Part shown: one piece after another, positions 12,032 to 24,419 of the stretch | How positions within the stretch are numbered: position 1 is the stretch's first letter | Layout of the letters: the number at the start of each line of letters is the position of its first letter | Assembly: GCA_030248195.1 (NCBI GenBank) | Contig: JASAND010008517.1 | Span: 1 to 64,000, forward strand | Source: Trissonchulus latispiculum | Lineage: Eukaryota; Nematoda; Enoplea; Enoplida; Ironidae | Direction of reading: 5' to 3' | Length of the DNA stretch: 64,000 bases | Notes under the pieces: model-generated | Database searches by the model: none | The model's input: only the letters and a program-made list of their open reading frames with translations | What the model was told of the DNA's origin: nothing | Made by a program: the position numbers and the translations under genes

Positions 12032-15000
12032 GTAATATGTGGGGTAATGGTTTGGGAAAGGAAATAAATAGGATTGAGCTCCATTTAATTGCTTTTTTAA
12101 CTTGAGGCATTTTTTATGAACTCTTGTGCTTCCAATTTTTCTTTTAGTTTTGTACGCTATTTCAAGATGCCTGTATAGCTGTATAAAAACTTATGTTTTT
12201 TCTTCTTTCTGGGATTTCGACTCCTGTTTTGATATTGTGTATTTGCTGTGATATAAACTTATTAATATTTATATATACTTTTATTTTTTATATTTTTATA
12301 TTTCTTACAGATAAATAACTGCCAGAAAGGTTGTTCAAATTTGAGTTTCAGCAAGGGACTCAAAATCCCGGTGTCTCTTGCCGCACTCTCCAGAGCACAA
12401 AACCGATGGAAGAATTCAGATGAACAAAGTATTGCATCTGGATGTTTGGATTTGGACTTTCTGAAATTAAAAATCTGTTAAAAATGATATTTAGCCCAAA
12501 TTCTTTGGTGATTAGATATTTTGTTTCTAGCCGATAAAATGTTGTCACTAAGTTCTATATTAGCTCTCGATTTTTCCGTTCCGTCAAGCATTTTCTTTCG
12601 CACTCATGACACTCTTAAACGTTTGAGCTTAAAAGTTTAGCTTTCTATAATTCCACGTTCACTTTTTCCTTTGATTGAATGACTTCTAAAAGTTTGTGCT
12701 CAACCTTTTTTCTGCTTCTGATTTGAAATCTGGCTTCTTTTTAATGTCTTCCTTGTTTGATGTTCGGCTTTTATTCTGTTTACATTAACCTTCCAAGCAT
12801 CATTCTTTTACGGTTCACCACAACTCTAAAGTGACACTTTTCTAAAATCAGAGGGCTTTTAGCCTTTCTTTTGAAAACTGTTTTTCTAAAAAATATTTTT
12901 TATTTGATGACGTAACTGCTATACGTTCTCGTTTCTGACAGTTATGTATGTGAACTTTTTGGATAAATTATATGTATGCCTTAACAACATATATAATCAG
13001 GTTGAGCCTTTTATAATTAAGTCTAATATAATCAGGTTGAGCCTTTTATAATTAAGTCTAATGACTTGTAATAAAAAGTTTGAGCGCCAATGTTATCAAA
13101 TTGATTCGGGAAATGCGGTAAATATTTCAGCATAATCGCTAGATTTTGGTTTAGTTGCTGGCATAAGTCAATCGAAAAACCTTTAGATTATGATTTTAAA
13201 GTTATACATTAATAGGTTAACTTCTTAGTTGATTAGTTTGAGGAAATTCTTCTTAATTAATTTATAATTATTGACTTTTTGGTTGTAATCGTTTAACTTG
13301 ATCGCGAAATGTTCAGACTCTGTATCAAGGAGACAAAGCTGGCTTTTTATATGCTATAGTTTGATCAGCTGATTAAGCCTTTTATATAAATATATTTTGT
13401 ATTCAAGCCAAAACTGTTTATGCTTTTAATCTGGCTGTGTCAGAAATAACGTCAGATCCTGCAACAGTTGAACGGCTGGGCGGGGTGGAACCCGCTTTTG
13501 AAAGATGACTCCAATTTTTTACAAACGAAATGGGATCAGACCTATTTTCGTACTTCAAAATTGGGGGATTAGATAAAATCGGGTTTAATAGAAAAGGGTT
13601 ATCACCACAGAGACATCCAATCTTTTGAATCCTAGGCGCTATGGGTCACCGCTTTTCTTTACATAATTTTCTTAGTCTGTTGCGTACCGTATGTTTCTTT
13701 TCAGTCGTCCCTTTAAATATCAAATCAAGGTAACTAACTAATTTTGGTACAATCTCCATAGTTTGCAATGATAGGCGTTGAGTTGAAATTGTTGTAATCT
13801 CCAGCAATATCTTCAAACAGACCTTATACTGTCGTTTATTGTTGAAGGCTAACTGTAGCTAACTTTGTTTTATTACGGGCGCCATACTATCTTAGTCACC
13901 TGCTGCTTTTAACTCCTACAAAATAAAAACATTTTCAGCCCTAAGTCAAAGCATGATACGCTTAATGCTTACTTGCAAACTTACAGCTAACGGCTTGGCT
14001 TTTGTTTGCTTTTACAGGGGATTTTAAATTTTTAACTGTTTTTTCAAAAGTGTTTAATTACACCAAATCAAATATTTACTCATTCCTGTATTTAGCCGTC
14101 CTGCCCTTTGTTTCTACTTCTGAAAAGCTTCTGACTGTTTTTAAGGTGACATAAATGCAGGGGAGGTTAGCTGAAACTTTTTGCAAACTTTTAGCAAACA
14201 TGTGCACTTTTCAAAATTTATGATAATAGATGCACTTGAGCCCGGCCGTTTAGTGTTTGGCAGAAGAAGTATTGGGCAATTTTGACTTGAACTCTTTCCA
14301 TTAACTTAAACATTGTTTTACTACAATAGCCAGAGAAGTATAGAAAGGGGGTGCTATAGACTTTTTCCGGTAGAAATCTACCAAAACTCGTTTTCTGGTT
14401 TTATTTTCAAATTATCCCGCAGACCTGCATATCCTAAAACTTTATGTTTGAGTTTTATATACGTACGCAAAAGTTTCAGCAAAAGTTTTCCCCTTTGCAC
14501 TAAGTCCTGCTGAAGTAGCCAGAACAGGTTCGTGTGGGGCGGAAAATATTTTCGAAACTTTTCAAATGGACCATTGCTGAGCTGTCCGTCCAGTTTTCAA
14601 ATTTCTTTGTCCTGAAAAACTTCTACTTTACAGTTTGCTACATTCTAAGCTTTCTTTCCTTAGCTTTTGGTCGTCCAGTGTCAAACCGGCAGCCGCTTTA
14701 TAGCTCTCCCTCCTGCTTCAACTAGTTGACTTGAACCTATTTTTAAACTTTGAAAGGTTTTGAAAAAGTCTGAAAAGCTTTGGAACTTAATTTTTCGCCT
14801 ATTATTTGCAAGGATTTGTTATAGATCTGAGATTAAAATTATATGATGCTTGGCATATTAATCGGTTTCTATGAACTTCTAATTTTTTGACTGTCTTTTG
14901 TGGAATGAAAACTAAGACAGTCCACCAGTTTTTTGCAAATGCTGAGGGGATTAACTAGCTCAGCTCCTCCATCACACCACACCACTGTCATCAACTGAAC

Positions 15001-15177
15001 TCCCATATCAGGCTTGTCAATCTTTCCCATGCCTATACTTCTATTACATACAAAGCGAGCAACTTAAGCTTCTGAAACGATTTTTTCTGGTTCTTTGCTC
15101 AAAATAGATCACTAGCCAGTAAAATTTGAGCAATCTAATTCACTTTCAGCACATGTGTCATGGGTGACAATAGTTGG

Positions 15178-15595
15178 TAGGTAGGTAGGCCCTAGCTTAC
15201 TTCTACTGGGGGGGGCCCATTCGGCGACCTCCCCCCTCCCATTCGAGGAGCCCCCCCATAAAAAGCCCCCCCTCATAAATTCCGACCTCCCCCCATAACC
15301 CCAAAAATTGCCATTTTTTACCATTTTTAGCCAAAATTTTCAAAAAATTTTCCGGCTTCGCCGGATTTTTACCTAAATTTCCACTATTTTAGCTTAAAAA
15401 ACACCCAAAATTAGTTATTTTTTAGCGATTTTTAGCATTTTTTACGCAAAAAAACCTAAAAATTTGTCAAAAAATAGGCCCCCCCATTTTCGGTGCGGCC
15501 CCCCCCCCTCGTGGGGGGGGGGCTTCGTCGAGCCCCCCCCATATCGCCCCCCCCCCATAAATTTTGGCCTAGAAGTAAGCCAGGGTAGGCCTACA
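15178..15595. repeat. MITE-like element with C-run interior (right arm copy)
   Basis: Palindrome partner of the element at 1318-1716, in reverse orientation. It has the same GTAGGCC / TACTTCTA ends, the CCGGCGAAGCCGG hairpin and long C runs. The run lengths differ between the arms, which is expected for homopolymers. Confidence 0.55.
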
Positions 15596-16904
15596 TGTAT
15601 GTGCAACCGTTAGACAAATGTTATTATTTTAGAAGAAAAATGAAATTCAATTCAAAATTCTGCAAAGAGTAATCCTCTACTACAGCTTTTAGACTCTTTC
15701 CATTACCCCTGCACTTATTAGCTAATTTCGGTTATTTATAATTACCCTCAATTATAATTGATAATTGCGCATTTTTATTGATGAATGCAGATTATATTTT
15801 CTGTTAAAGGGAAATTTTTTGGCCAGAAACAGTTCTGGAGTTCTAAGCTTAACCAATATCTGACGTGAAAGTATGTTATAAATAGTATGTACTCGTTTCG
15901 TAGCAGTATTTCAATACAATACAATACAGTACCTATTTTGTTACTTCAGAAACATAGTTTAGCTAACAGAATTTTTTATTAATAACATTTTCCGTCCCTT
16001 CGAAAAAAGTCCAGGTGTAATCCAGTCTTTTGGGATATTCTCACGTTGTGCTGAAAACTTGAGAAAGTATGCATGTTAATAGGTGTAGTGCTATTTGTTT
16101 CACAGTGTTTCATGGCTAAACCAGCTAAACCTGTGCATTTTATGCTGCACAGAACAGTTTTATTGCTCAGTCAGGAAAGTCAGCTTTTTCGCATTTTATG
16201 ACAGAGAAGAGAAAGAAAAAAACCAGCTCCATTTTGCTGGCCATTTAGTGTCTGTTGTTAAATTTGCCTTTTTATGTCACCTTTGCTGTTTTTTGTGCAT
16301 AACTGGCTTAGCCTGTATTAGTGAGCTTTCCGAAAGCGATGTACCCACAACAGTGTAATGTGGGATTGGATTTTCCATGTCTTGGTATTCACTATTCAGT
16401 AAATGAATGTGTCTGGAATTTACTAACTGAATTGTCTGGTTAGTTTTGTTACTGTATCCCAGCAGAGCCATTATCATTTTCCGTCCATAAAATTAAGGTA
16501 GCAAGCAGAAATTTGTAATAGCTTATGATCTGCTGTTGTCCATTTAATTGTGTTGTAGACACTAGACACAGGGTTCATGCGACCGGGAAAAACCGGGAAA
16601 AACCGGGAATATCAGGGAAAATCGTGAAGCACCGGGAAAAACCGGGAAAAACCGGGAAAATGAGAAAGTCAGAGAAATTTTTTGTATTTTTGGTGCAAAT
16701 TTAATGAATTCTGTTTAAATTTTAAAAACGAATTTCACGTTTTACCGCGAAACTTGCATTTCTTTTAGTTCTTACTACTTGCTTCACGATAAGGCCGATT
16801 TTCAAATTTCAAATTTGATTTAATTCCTATCTTAATTTTTGTCACTTCATTTGGTTTTCAGGATTCTAATTGGATGAATGTTACAGAATTTTCTCGGAAA
16901 TTGA

Positions 16905-16946
<42 letters not shown>

Positions 16947-17469
16947 ACACACACTTTGAGGCTGCTTGCCTGCTTCCGCCAAAATAATTATTCTAAAAAA
17001 TATTCATTACTTTTAGAAATTTCAAACGAATGCGAGCTAACTAGATGTTGAAGCCTAGCTTGTCCTCCCGCACAATTCCTAAATTTGACCTATTATTTTT
17101 TAAAAAAAGTGCACGAATAACCTTAATAATATTGTTGTATTAACTATTCAGCTCTGCTTAAGTGTCAGTTGAGATTGAAAGCGAATAATATCAAGCTAAT
17201 GCGAACAGTGACGGATGGATTTTTCCGGAAAAATTTATTGCGGAAATAAATTTGTGGTTTTTCTTCAGTTTTTGCAATAAGCGAATCAAAAAACTCCGTT
17301 TTTGTAGAAAAATTCTAATTCTCCCTAAAAATGTCTAAATTTCTAAAAATTTTCTTGGCTCGTCAAAATGAAAAGAATTAAAGGATTAAAGAATAGTTTT
17401 ATTGAAAAAACAAAAATTTCTTGAACTTCTGGATGCGCTGGCCTCCCAGACCCCTCGAACAGTATGGAA

Positions 17470-17540
17470 AGCTAGTCGCGGTTATAGGACCGCTGATGTA
17501 GGTAAGAATGCTTTACTACAAGCGAGTCGCGGTCAGGCCA
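17470..17540 (-). repeat. Degenerate tRNA-like (SINE-type) segment
   Basis: Read on the minus strand the segment has a D-arm/T-arm-like arrangement with GCGGTCCTATAACCGC at the T-arm position. The B box is degenerate. It could be a relic of a tRNA-derived SINE inside the larger element; the evidence is weak. Confidence 0.25.
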
Positions 17541-18264
17541 ACAAAGTAAAATTTCTACCAAAATTATGAAAATAGTATATACACACCCTGAAATCAAAAA
17601 GCTGAAATCTATTTTTGACGTTCGCCAAATAAAAATCATGTTCAGAAAAAAATGAAAAGTTGATGAAGTCCAATTTTTTTGAGACAACGCCGAATTTTGC
17701 CCGTTTTAACGCATTTTCTAAATTTTTTCATTCGTTTCAAGTAACGTATTTAATATCTTTTTACAGTGATTTTTCAAAATTTTTCCAACTTAAATATCGC
17801 GGATCGCCTATGGGACCAGACGGTATTATTTTTTTCCAAAAACTACGAATACGTTAACAAAACGTTAAATCTGTTTTTTGCTGTTGATTTGTGGCAGACC
17901 GTCCCTGATGAGCAGAAGATTTGAATTGCACAAAATAAAAACTATTGAATAGTAAACAAAATACCCCAATTTCAAAATAGCAATTAATTTTTGGGGTCTT
18001 TTCCAGATTAACCCCCACTCAAAATTCTTAAAACTTGACCACAATTGAGCTGAAAGCTTTTCTTTTCTGGGTCGCTGAACACGAATCTGAAGACCGTTTT
18101 CCCATTCAGCTTTTCGTTAGCTTGATATAAGCTAATGTTGTAAGCTTAAGGTGTAAGCTTATATATGTTGAGCTAACGAATAGGTGAATAAAAAACAGAT
18201 TTCAGATTCGTGGTCATCGTCCCTGAAGACCCTGTATGCAACTTTTCAGTAAAATCGGCGACAA

Positions 18265-18425
18265 TAAATTTTTCGGTTTCCCTTGGTTCCCCCTTGCGAA
18301 TCGAAAAATAATCGAATTTCGGGAAATCGAAAAATCTTGCGATTTGAACTCTGCGTGGTCGAAAAGATAAATTTCAGCTCAATTGGTAAACGTTTAAAAA
18401 TTTTTGAGTGGTGGGGGTAATCTGG
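18265..18425. repeat. Dispersed repeat, copy 1
   Basis: This resembles 40780-40955 in order and wording: a CCCTTG/CCCCTT start, AATCGAAA, GATTTGAACTC, then CAGCTCAATTGG or its variant, and a G-rich end. It is the interior of a repeat family of unknown type. Confidence 0.5.
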
Positions 18426-18773
18426 AAAAGACAATGTTTGTATTCTTTTCCATTTTTGCGTTGCAACAGTACCAAGATTTTTTATATGAGTAGTTTGGTA
18501 GCACAGCACTCGTGATCTAAAGCCTGTTTTTGGTATCAGATTTTGCTAGCTTTGAATTTCAGGTAAATCAAACTGTACAATACTGCGTTCGATAGCTAAA
18601 ATGCTCAAAATGGGTTCAAAATAGACAAAATCGTCACTATAATTACGTATATTCTTCTAAATTTACTGCCATTTACTGGAAGAAAAACCGGGAAAATGGG
18701 TCTGAAAAACCTGGAAAAACCGGGAAAAACCGGGAAAATGAAATCCATAAGTCCGCATGAACCCTGTAGACAG

Positions 18774-19792
18774 CAGAGATGAAACCGGGTCACCGGGTCA
18801 GGAGATCTGACCCTGTCTTGACCCGGTGTTTTTGGTTGAAGCGAAATTTTTGACTGTTAAAGAATATTTTTCAAAATTTTTACCAGTTTTTACCACCTGA
18901 AAACTTCAATAGTTCAAAAACAATGGAATAAATATATACAAAACTTAATCGTTCCAGTTTTGTTAAATGCTTGTCGCTGTCGTGTCGTCATTATATCTGT
19001 ACTTCCCTGTGAAGCTTAGATCTAGTTTTGAAGTAATTATTTCGTTGGATTTTAACTAAAAAAATGAAAATTAGTACATGAGCCTGAGAGTCCCAAATCT
19101 CTCTTTTAAAATCTAAGATTTTCCATGCTCCATCGAATGTAGGTGATTCTTCACAGTTGCTATCATTTTTTGGAGGAGGGAGGAGGGGTCAGTCTGAGTG
19201 GATTTCAAATTCGGGTAAGTAGGAAATCTCAGCAAAGTTTCGCCACTTTGAGTTTTGGTTTACATTTTTTCTAATCGTTATGACTACGTATATTTAGGGA
19301 CTAGTGGAGTTTGGTTTGATTTTATGTGTAGTATATGTATAGTAGGATTTCTGAATCCTAGCCGTAAGGCAGAATAATTCTAATGAATCTTCGCTGAGTG
19401 AAAGCCTCAGCCATACAACCAAATATTTTACCACTGTAATAATAATATACTAACGTGCTTATACGTTAAGCCCTATAATTTGAATTAGACGATGTGCTAA
19501 ACTTTGTCAAAGTATTTGGTTCCAAACTGATTCAACAAGTTATGTAGTTCACTTCATACCCGCGAGTACGAAACCATGTAAATCAGTTTTAATCCATAAT
19601 ACTTACAATATTTACCTTCCAAGTTAGTTTAGGGAAAGCAAAAATTTTGCCCAACGTATTTTAGACTCCAAAAATGTCACAAAATCAAAGAACGCCCTAA
19701 TATAAGGATTTTCAATTTTTCCAAGCTTAAACCTGAATTTTCAAAAATACAGGGTCACCGGGTCAGTAAATAGTGACCCGGTTTCATCTCTG
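18774..19792. mobile_element. hAT-like element with ACCCGGTGACCC-type ends
   Basis: The inverted termini begin CAGAGATGAAACCGGGTCAC (18774 on) and end with the reverse complement at 19792. The element is flanked by the perfect 8-bp direct repeat GTAGACAG at 18766-18773 and 19793-19800, typical of hAT. It landed right at the edge of the preceding element, sharing that element's final G. The middle is AT-rich with no transposase ORF, so it is non-autonomous. Confidence 0.87.
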
Positions 19793-19800
19793 GTAGACAG

Positions 19801-20793
19801 GCTTGGTACAGAGTTAGCCTAAAAGCAGGACCCGAGTTATACTAGGAATAGGAACGGCAGGGCTGGCTAACTTAATACCAAGACTACACTCAACACTAGG
19901 ACCACTTATACGGCAGTCGTGAAAATAGATATGTGTGAAAATAGCTTAAAGTTAAGTTACGATTGCTACGTGTAACTTTAAATCGAAAGGCTGACTGACA
20001 ACCCGTATTGTTCTAAGACAGTCCTGAAACTTGGCTAAGGATGACTACAAAGTAATGTAGATCTTTTATCCTACCTGGCCCTGAAAGTGGTTCTGAGGTT
20101 GGTCCTGGTTTTGGAACCTTAGTGTCCTCGTTTTCACTAATTCTCATGCGTGGTTCCTGATCCTGGTCTTGTTCCTGCTTTTGGATCCGCCATTGCTTTA
20201 TAAATTAACTGTCATGGGTTGTTTTAATTAATCCTTGCAAATATTGCTGAGCAAAATCTAGTCAAGATATGAATTATATGAACTCGTATTTATTTTATAA
20301 TGATTTTGAAAATAAGTGGTTTGACTATTGAAATATTTAAAATTGCCTACAGCAAGGTGTAGGCTTCTAGGATTTAAGTTATGTCAAAATTAAAATTTCA
20401 GAAATGTCGCCAATTTATGTCTATATGGATCAAAATCCATAAGTAATATAGAACTGTTTTCATATTTTATTGTTTGCTTTATGTTATTTGCATTATAACA
20501 AGTCCCAGTACTTTGGAAACCCTTTGTTTTGTCGGCACCAACAAGCACAATTTTTAACGTCTTTATGTCTCAATTCTTTAATTTTATTCACGCGTCCATA
20601 ATTTGCTCTTTAATGGTTCAATAAGTGTTTTAAGCTACAAAAAGGCTTAAAAACAAATTTCAATGCCTTGCTGTTTTGCTGTTGCAGATTTGTGCGCTGA
20701 CTTTTCTTGACTGCAGCCATTTTTTTCAATCGAAACTGAAATAATGTAAAATTTGGTTGGCTGATTTTATACTAACCCGCTCGTTTCTTCGAC
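19801..20793. other. Unassigned non-coding sequence
   Basis: No ORF, repeat or RNA gene that I can support. Two pyrimidine-rich CAG acceptor-like sites lie near 20687 and 20715, just upstream of the possible first exon at 20794. Confidence 0.5.
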
Positions 20794-20863
20794 ATGGTTT
20801 CTGATTTAACCGATTTCGATGCACTATTGGAAAGTCCTGATGCCGCCTACAGTTTAGCTTTAC
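20794..20863 (+). CDS. Possible first coding exon of the formin gene
   Basis: An ATG at 20794 opens a frame reading LTDFDALLESPDAAYSLAL, which resembles the LES-D-----L-LL stretch near the start of INF2-type DID domains. A consensus donor GTGAGT at 20864-20869 would end the exon in phase 1, the same phase as the acceptor of the first certain exon at 30932. The frame stays open without splicing to a stop at 21027, so a 77-residue ORF is the alternative. About 100 residues of DID would still be missing between this exon and 30932. Inference only. Confidence 0.3.
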
Positions 20864-21027
20864 GTGAGTTCGAATGTTGTGGTAACGCTGAACCGTGTCC
20901 AGTTCAGCAGTATAACATTTTACTTGCTATTATCAAGAGTACATACATAATAGATAAGAGTTTGCCAGCTTTGAGGTTGAATACTTTGATTGCACGTCAG
21001 CCTCAGTTGATTCGGATAATCGGATAA

Positions 21028-23139
21028 CTAATTTAACCAGAATTAGTCTCTGCATGCATAACGTTTTGCAATTAAAGTATATGTATTGTATTTTTGTATA
21101 TAATATTTTTAATTAAGCATGACCACTGTTGTCTGATATGATACGAGCTAATGCGATCTGTCTTAAAGATAAACTTGAAACAGTGTAATTTTCCTGTTTC
21201 TGGTTAGAATGGCGCAACGTTGCTAAATTTTAAAATTGATTTCTGCTTCAAGGAGTCGTTAAATTTTGCAAAAAATTAATAACTTCCTGTGCTTTCTTTC
21301 AACTAATGTTTTTCATGGTCCGCACTGCCTCACACCTACTCAATAAATGAGTGAAGTTTATGTAGGATAGTTGAAATTAGAAAACCGTAAATTGTGACTC
21401 AATATTTTTTGTGAAATAAGCTTATACCTATTTTATACTGCCTTCTGTAACCGGTTCCGGCTTTGCACTAAAATTTTTAGAATACAGTTTATAACTTTTT
21501 GCAATTTTTTTGCTTCCGGAATGGCTGAGCTAAACTTGACTTTACATAATTTTCAGGCTTTAGATGGGTTTCGTTGAGGCAAAAATCTGTGAAGGTGATT
21601 ACGTGTCAAAAAGTTTTGTTATGACAGAACGAAATGAAAAGTTTCTATAGAAAGAGAACTATTATATCTCCCCTTACAACATATTTTTAGTTAAAAGAAC
21701 ATTCTTTAGACATTCTTTCTTCATTCTTTCATGCAATACCAGCATCAAAAATAACAGTTTCAAGAGAGAAATTGCGCATAAAAATCACAAAAAGTTTGCC
21801 TCAAGAAAAACTTTCTTCCCAACTTTTTATTGTTGTCACATTTCTGTGCAAATTTCAGCTGGTTTAGCTCCACCAGTGAAATAAAATTCGCAAAATACCT
21901 CCAGTTTTCATGAAATGTTCTTTCATGGGGTTTGACTGAAAAACTTTGTTTGCAAATTTAATTTTTCCCAATAATCCCCCTCCCCCTTTATGCGGTGACT
22001 TCTCCAGGTGTGCCACTCCCCTGTCAACTTTTACACAATAAAATTTTATTATATGTTTATTTATTGTACAACCTTACATAATAATAAATAACACATAAAT
22101 AGCATTAAAATTAATGTTATAATTGGGCAACCGGGGGTCGGAAGGACATCCTTTTTAAATTTTGACTGTTGAATGCCACGTGATTAACACACTCTCAAAC
22201 ACTTTCACAGGATCTCATCTCTGGTTTTATTTTCCGTTAGTATTTGTCACTTCACACTACATTGTACCTGTGTAAAAATAAAAAATGGATGCTTTACAGG
22301 TTCCCCACTCTCAATAGAGTGGGTTTCTCACCATTTCTGAACTCGAGAAGACTTTCCCCAATCGAAAATCAATTTTTGAAAATTTTTCAAGAGTGTTAAC
22401 CACCTATTATCACCCCCTCCCCCCTCTAAACTGGTCTCCAGTGATGGATTTGTTCTCAACCTTTTTTGATCCATCTCCGGGGCATTTCTGGCACAAGATT
22501 GACTACATCTGTCATCCATTCCTGAAAGTAGATCTCCTTCCTATTTTAGCGCCTCTGTGAAGTTTTAAAATCCACAGAGGGTAATTTTTAAATATATAGA
22601 TAGACTTTATAGTTTTGTCATATCAATTTTTGACAGATACTGTATACGTATGTATATAGTAATAGTGAATTCTTAAAATTTAAGCTTTCAAAACTGTTAG
22701 CCAGCCATATGTTGATTCAAACCTCCGACATGTCCCTCCGAATTTTAATGGCTTTCTAAATGACAGCTTTTAAGATTTTTAGTCATTAACGATTTGTTTT
22801 AAACAGTTGTTTAGCGTAACAAATCTCGCCTATTTTATGATGTTTTAAAGAGGCTTCATTCATAATTTGAATCCCTTCTGAGATTTAGTACGTAGTTTTT
22901 CCAGGCTTGGCTTCACTGAAATTTTTACCACTATAGCGTGTTGACACCAAACCAGACCGTAGTTTATTCGCACCTTGAAATTTATTGTTATTACCACGGT
23001 TGACCTTTTCTTGCCATGGAAGCTGTTCAATTACCGGGCTTGATGTTTTGCCCTTCTTTATCATCGAGAAAAATTTTTGTTTCCTAAATTTTCAATTGGA
23101 TAGGTATTGGGGGAAAACACTGGCTCAATTAGGCCCCGA
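21028..23139. other. Unassigned non-coding sequence 5' of the repeat nest
   Basis: AT-rich, with no supported gene. It includes a perfect small hairpin at 22304-22323 (stem CCCACTCT) and an ATA-rich stretch near 22060-22110. Missing 5' exons of the formin could lie here, but I could not recognise any. Confidence 0.45.
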
Positions 23140-23164
23140 GAATCAGAAATGGAATTTTTAAAAA

Positions 23165-23235
23165 ACTGCCAAGGCCGAGGATCGAACCCAATGACCTCTC
23201 TTTTGTTGAACAGACCCTCTCCACTATGAGATGCA
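23165..23235 (-). repeat. tRNA-derived SINE-like segment
   Basis: The minus strand reads as a degenerate tRNA. An ATAGTGGAGAGG D-arm-like A box lies about 32 nt before a perfect B box GGTTCGATCC (plus-strand 23178-23187). The acceptor ends do not pair cleanly, so a SINE head or tRNA pseudogene is more likely than a functional tRNA. Confidence 0.45.
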
Positions 23236-23634
23236 AACCGGTATTAGGAACCTAATACTTTATGACTGAAAGAAATAAATCTTTAATTCCTGAATTAGGC
23301 CCGAATTCTCCGCTCCGAGGTGCTGTAGTGGCATTTTTCTTTTGGCAATAATTTTGGTATTGCAAACGGTTTCCTTTCAACGATTTTGAACTAAATTATG
23401 TAAAACCTACATAATCTGAATTTTTAATTTTGTTTTCCTGTAGTCTACGTCGTGGATATTCCAATTTACGTAATAATTTTAAAGCTTTAAACTTAAACAC
23501 AAAACGTTCCGCGTTCACTTTTAAACTTAAATTACATACACCTCAAAACTACCTATTATTGGGTTGCCGCTTTTTCACAAAAAGGCAACCCTTTAACTTG
23601 GGTATGTCCGTTATTTATTATTATTATTATTATT

Positions 23635-24351
23635 GTGTTGCCCACTTTTCCAAAGGAATGGGCAACACTTTGTTATTGGTCTGTGCTTATTATTATTATT
23701 ATTATTATCCGTCTGTCCCCCCCCTAGATCTCGAGATTGGGAAGGGGTACAGGGGTGGTTGATACCTCATTTTGAAGCCCTTGACTAGGACATCTCCGGG
23801 AAGCAAGATGGCTCCGATACCTTACGGAATCCGGGAATGGCGAATCCCGGAATTTTTCGGTTGGTAAGGGGGGACCAAGGCGAAATTTCAAAATCCAAAA
23901 TTTGGTCAAAAATTTTTTGTCTCCGATTTCGCTCAAAAGTTGGTCATAGGGCAACTCGACCACGCTGATTTCGAAACTGAAATCGAAATTTCCGGAAAAT
24001 TTACGGATTTCGAGATATTCGCTCGGAAAATTCGAATTTTGAAAATTTCTCCGAAAGTGGTCGATATGGTACTCAAATGAAAGAGCTCATCGAGCTGAGT
24101 AATTTTTATCATTACCATACTTTCCGGAAATGTTTCTAGCGAAAGTTATGGCCGCAGATTGGAAAATCCGGAATTCCGGGAAAAACCGGATTTTCAAAAA
24201 TTCGTTGAAACACGGGCAATATGGTACTTAATTGAAAGCTCTTGGAGTCCTGGGACAGATTTCCTGAACAGAAATAACTTAAAAAGTATCTAGCAAAATC
24301 TATACCCCAAAGGGCCGTGTTGTGGGCAACACATTCTTGCAGTAGCGCTAG
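23635..24351 (+). mobile_element. HINE-like element B, T-type, uninterrupted
   Basis: Head GTGTTGCCCAC (23635) is followed by its own hairpin partner GGGCAACAC, then GGTCTGTGC, (TTA)n and a body starting TCCGTCTGTCC (23708). The tail is GTGGGCAACAC then ATTCTTGCAGTAGCGCTAG, ending 24351. The 5' GTGTTGCCCAC and 3' GTGGGCAACAC are inverted repeats of each other. This is the cleanest T-type reference copy, about 717 bp. Confidence 0.75.
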
Positions 24352-24419
24352 TTGTGTTGCCCACTTTTCCAAAGGGATGGGCAACACTTTGTTATTGGTC
24401 TGTGCTTATTATTATTATT

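Larger units (their letters stand above)
8004..16943 (-). repeat. Right arm of giant palindrome
   Basis: Reverse-complement partner of 1-7928, collinear along its whole length. It is about 1 kb longer, mainly because of the hAT-like insertion at 11209-12031 with its target duplication, plus extra G/C-rich sequence near 8158-8340. The match stops in the (TA)n tract at 16908-16943, exactly where the left partner reaches the window start, so this is not a proven breakpoint. No protein-coding gene is recognised in it. Confidence 0.93.
16569..18766. mobile_element. hAT-like element with ACCGGGAAAA subterminal repeats
   Basis: The perfect 13-bp inverted termini are CAGGGTTCATGCG at 16569-16581 and CGCATGAACCCTG at 18754-18766. 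Both ends carry iterated ACCGGGAAAA units (16581-16660 and 18690-18740). TAGACA lies directly outside both ends (16563-16568 and 18767-18772). That is only 6 bp, shorter than the 8 bp expected for hAT, so the duplication is not settled. The palindrome match ends inside this element. No transposase is recognised. A tRNA-like stretch lies near 17470-17540, and 18265-18425 resembles 40780-40955. Confidence 0.7.

Noticed and set aside
6667..12548. Paired short ORFs identical in both palindrome arms
   Set aside because: Identity reflects the inverted duplication, not protein conservation; no family is recognised and lengths are what chance gives.
22304..22323. Hairpin resembling a histone 3' stem-loop
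   Set aside because: The stem sequence CCCACTCT differs from the histone consensus and no histone gene is nearby.
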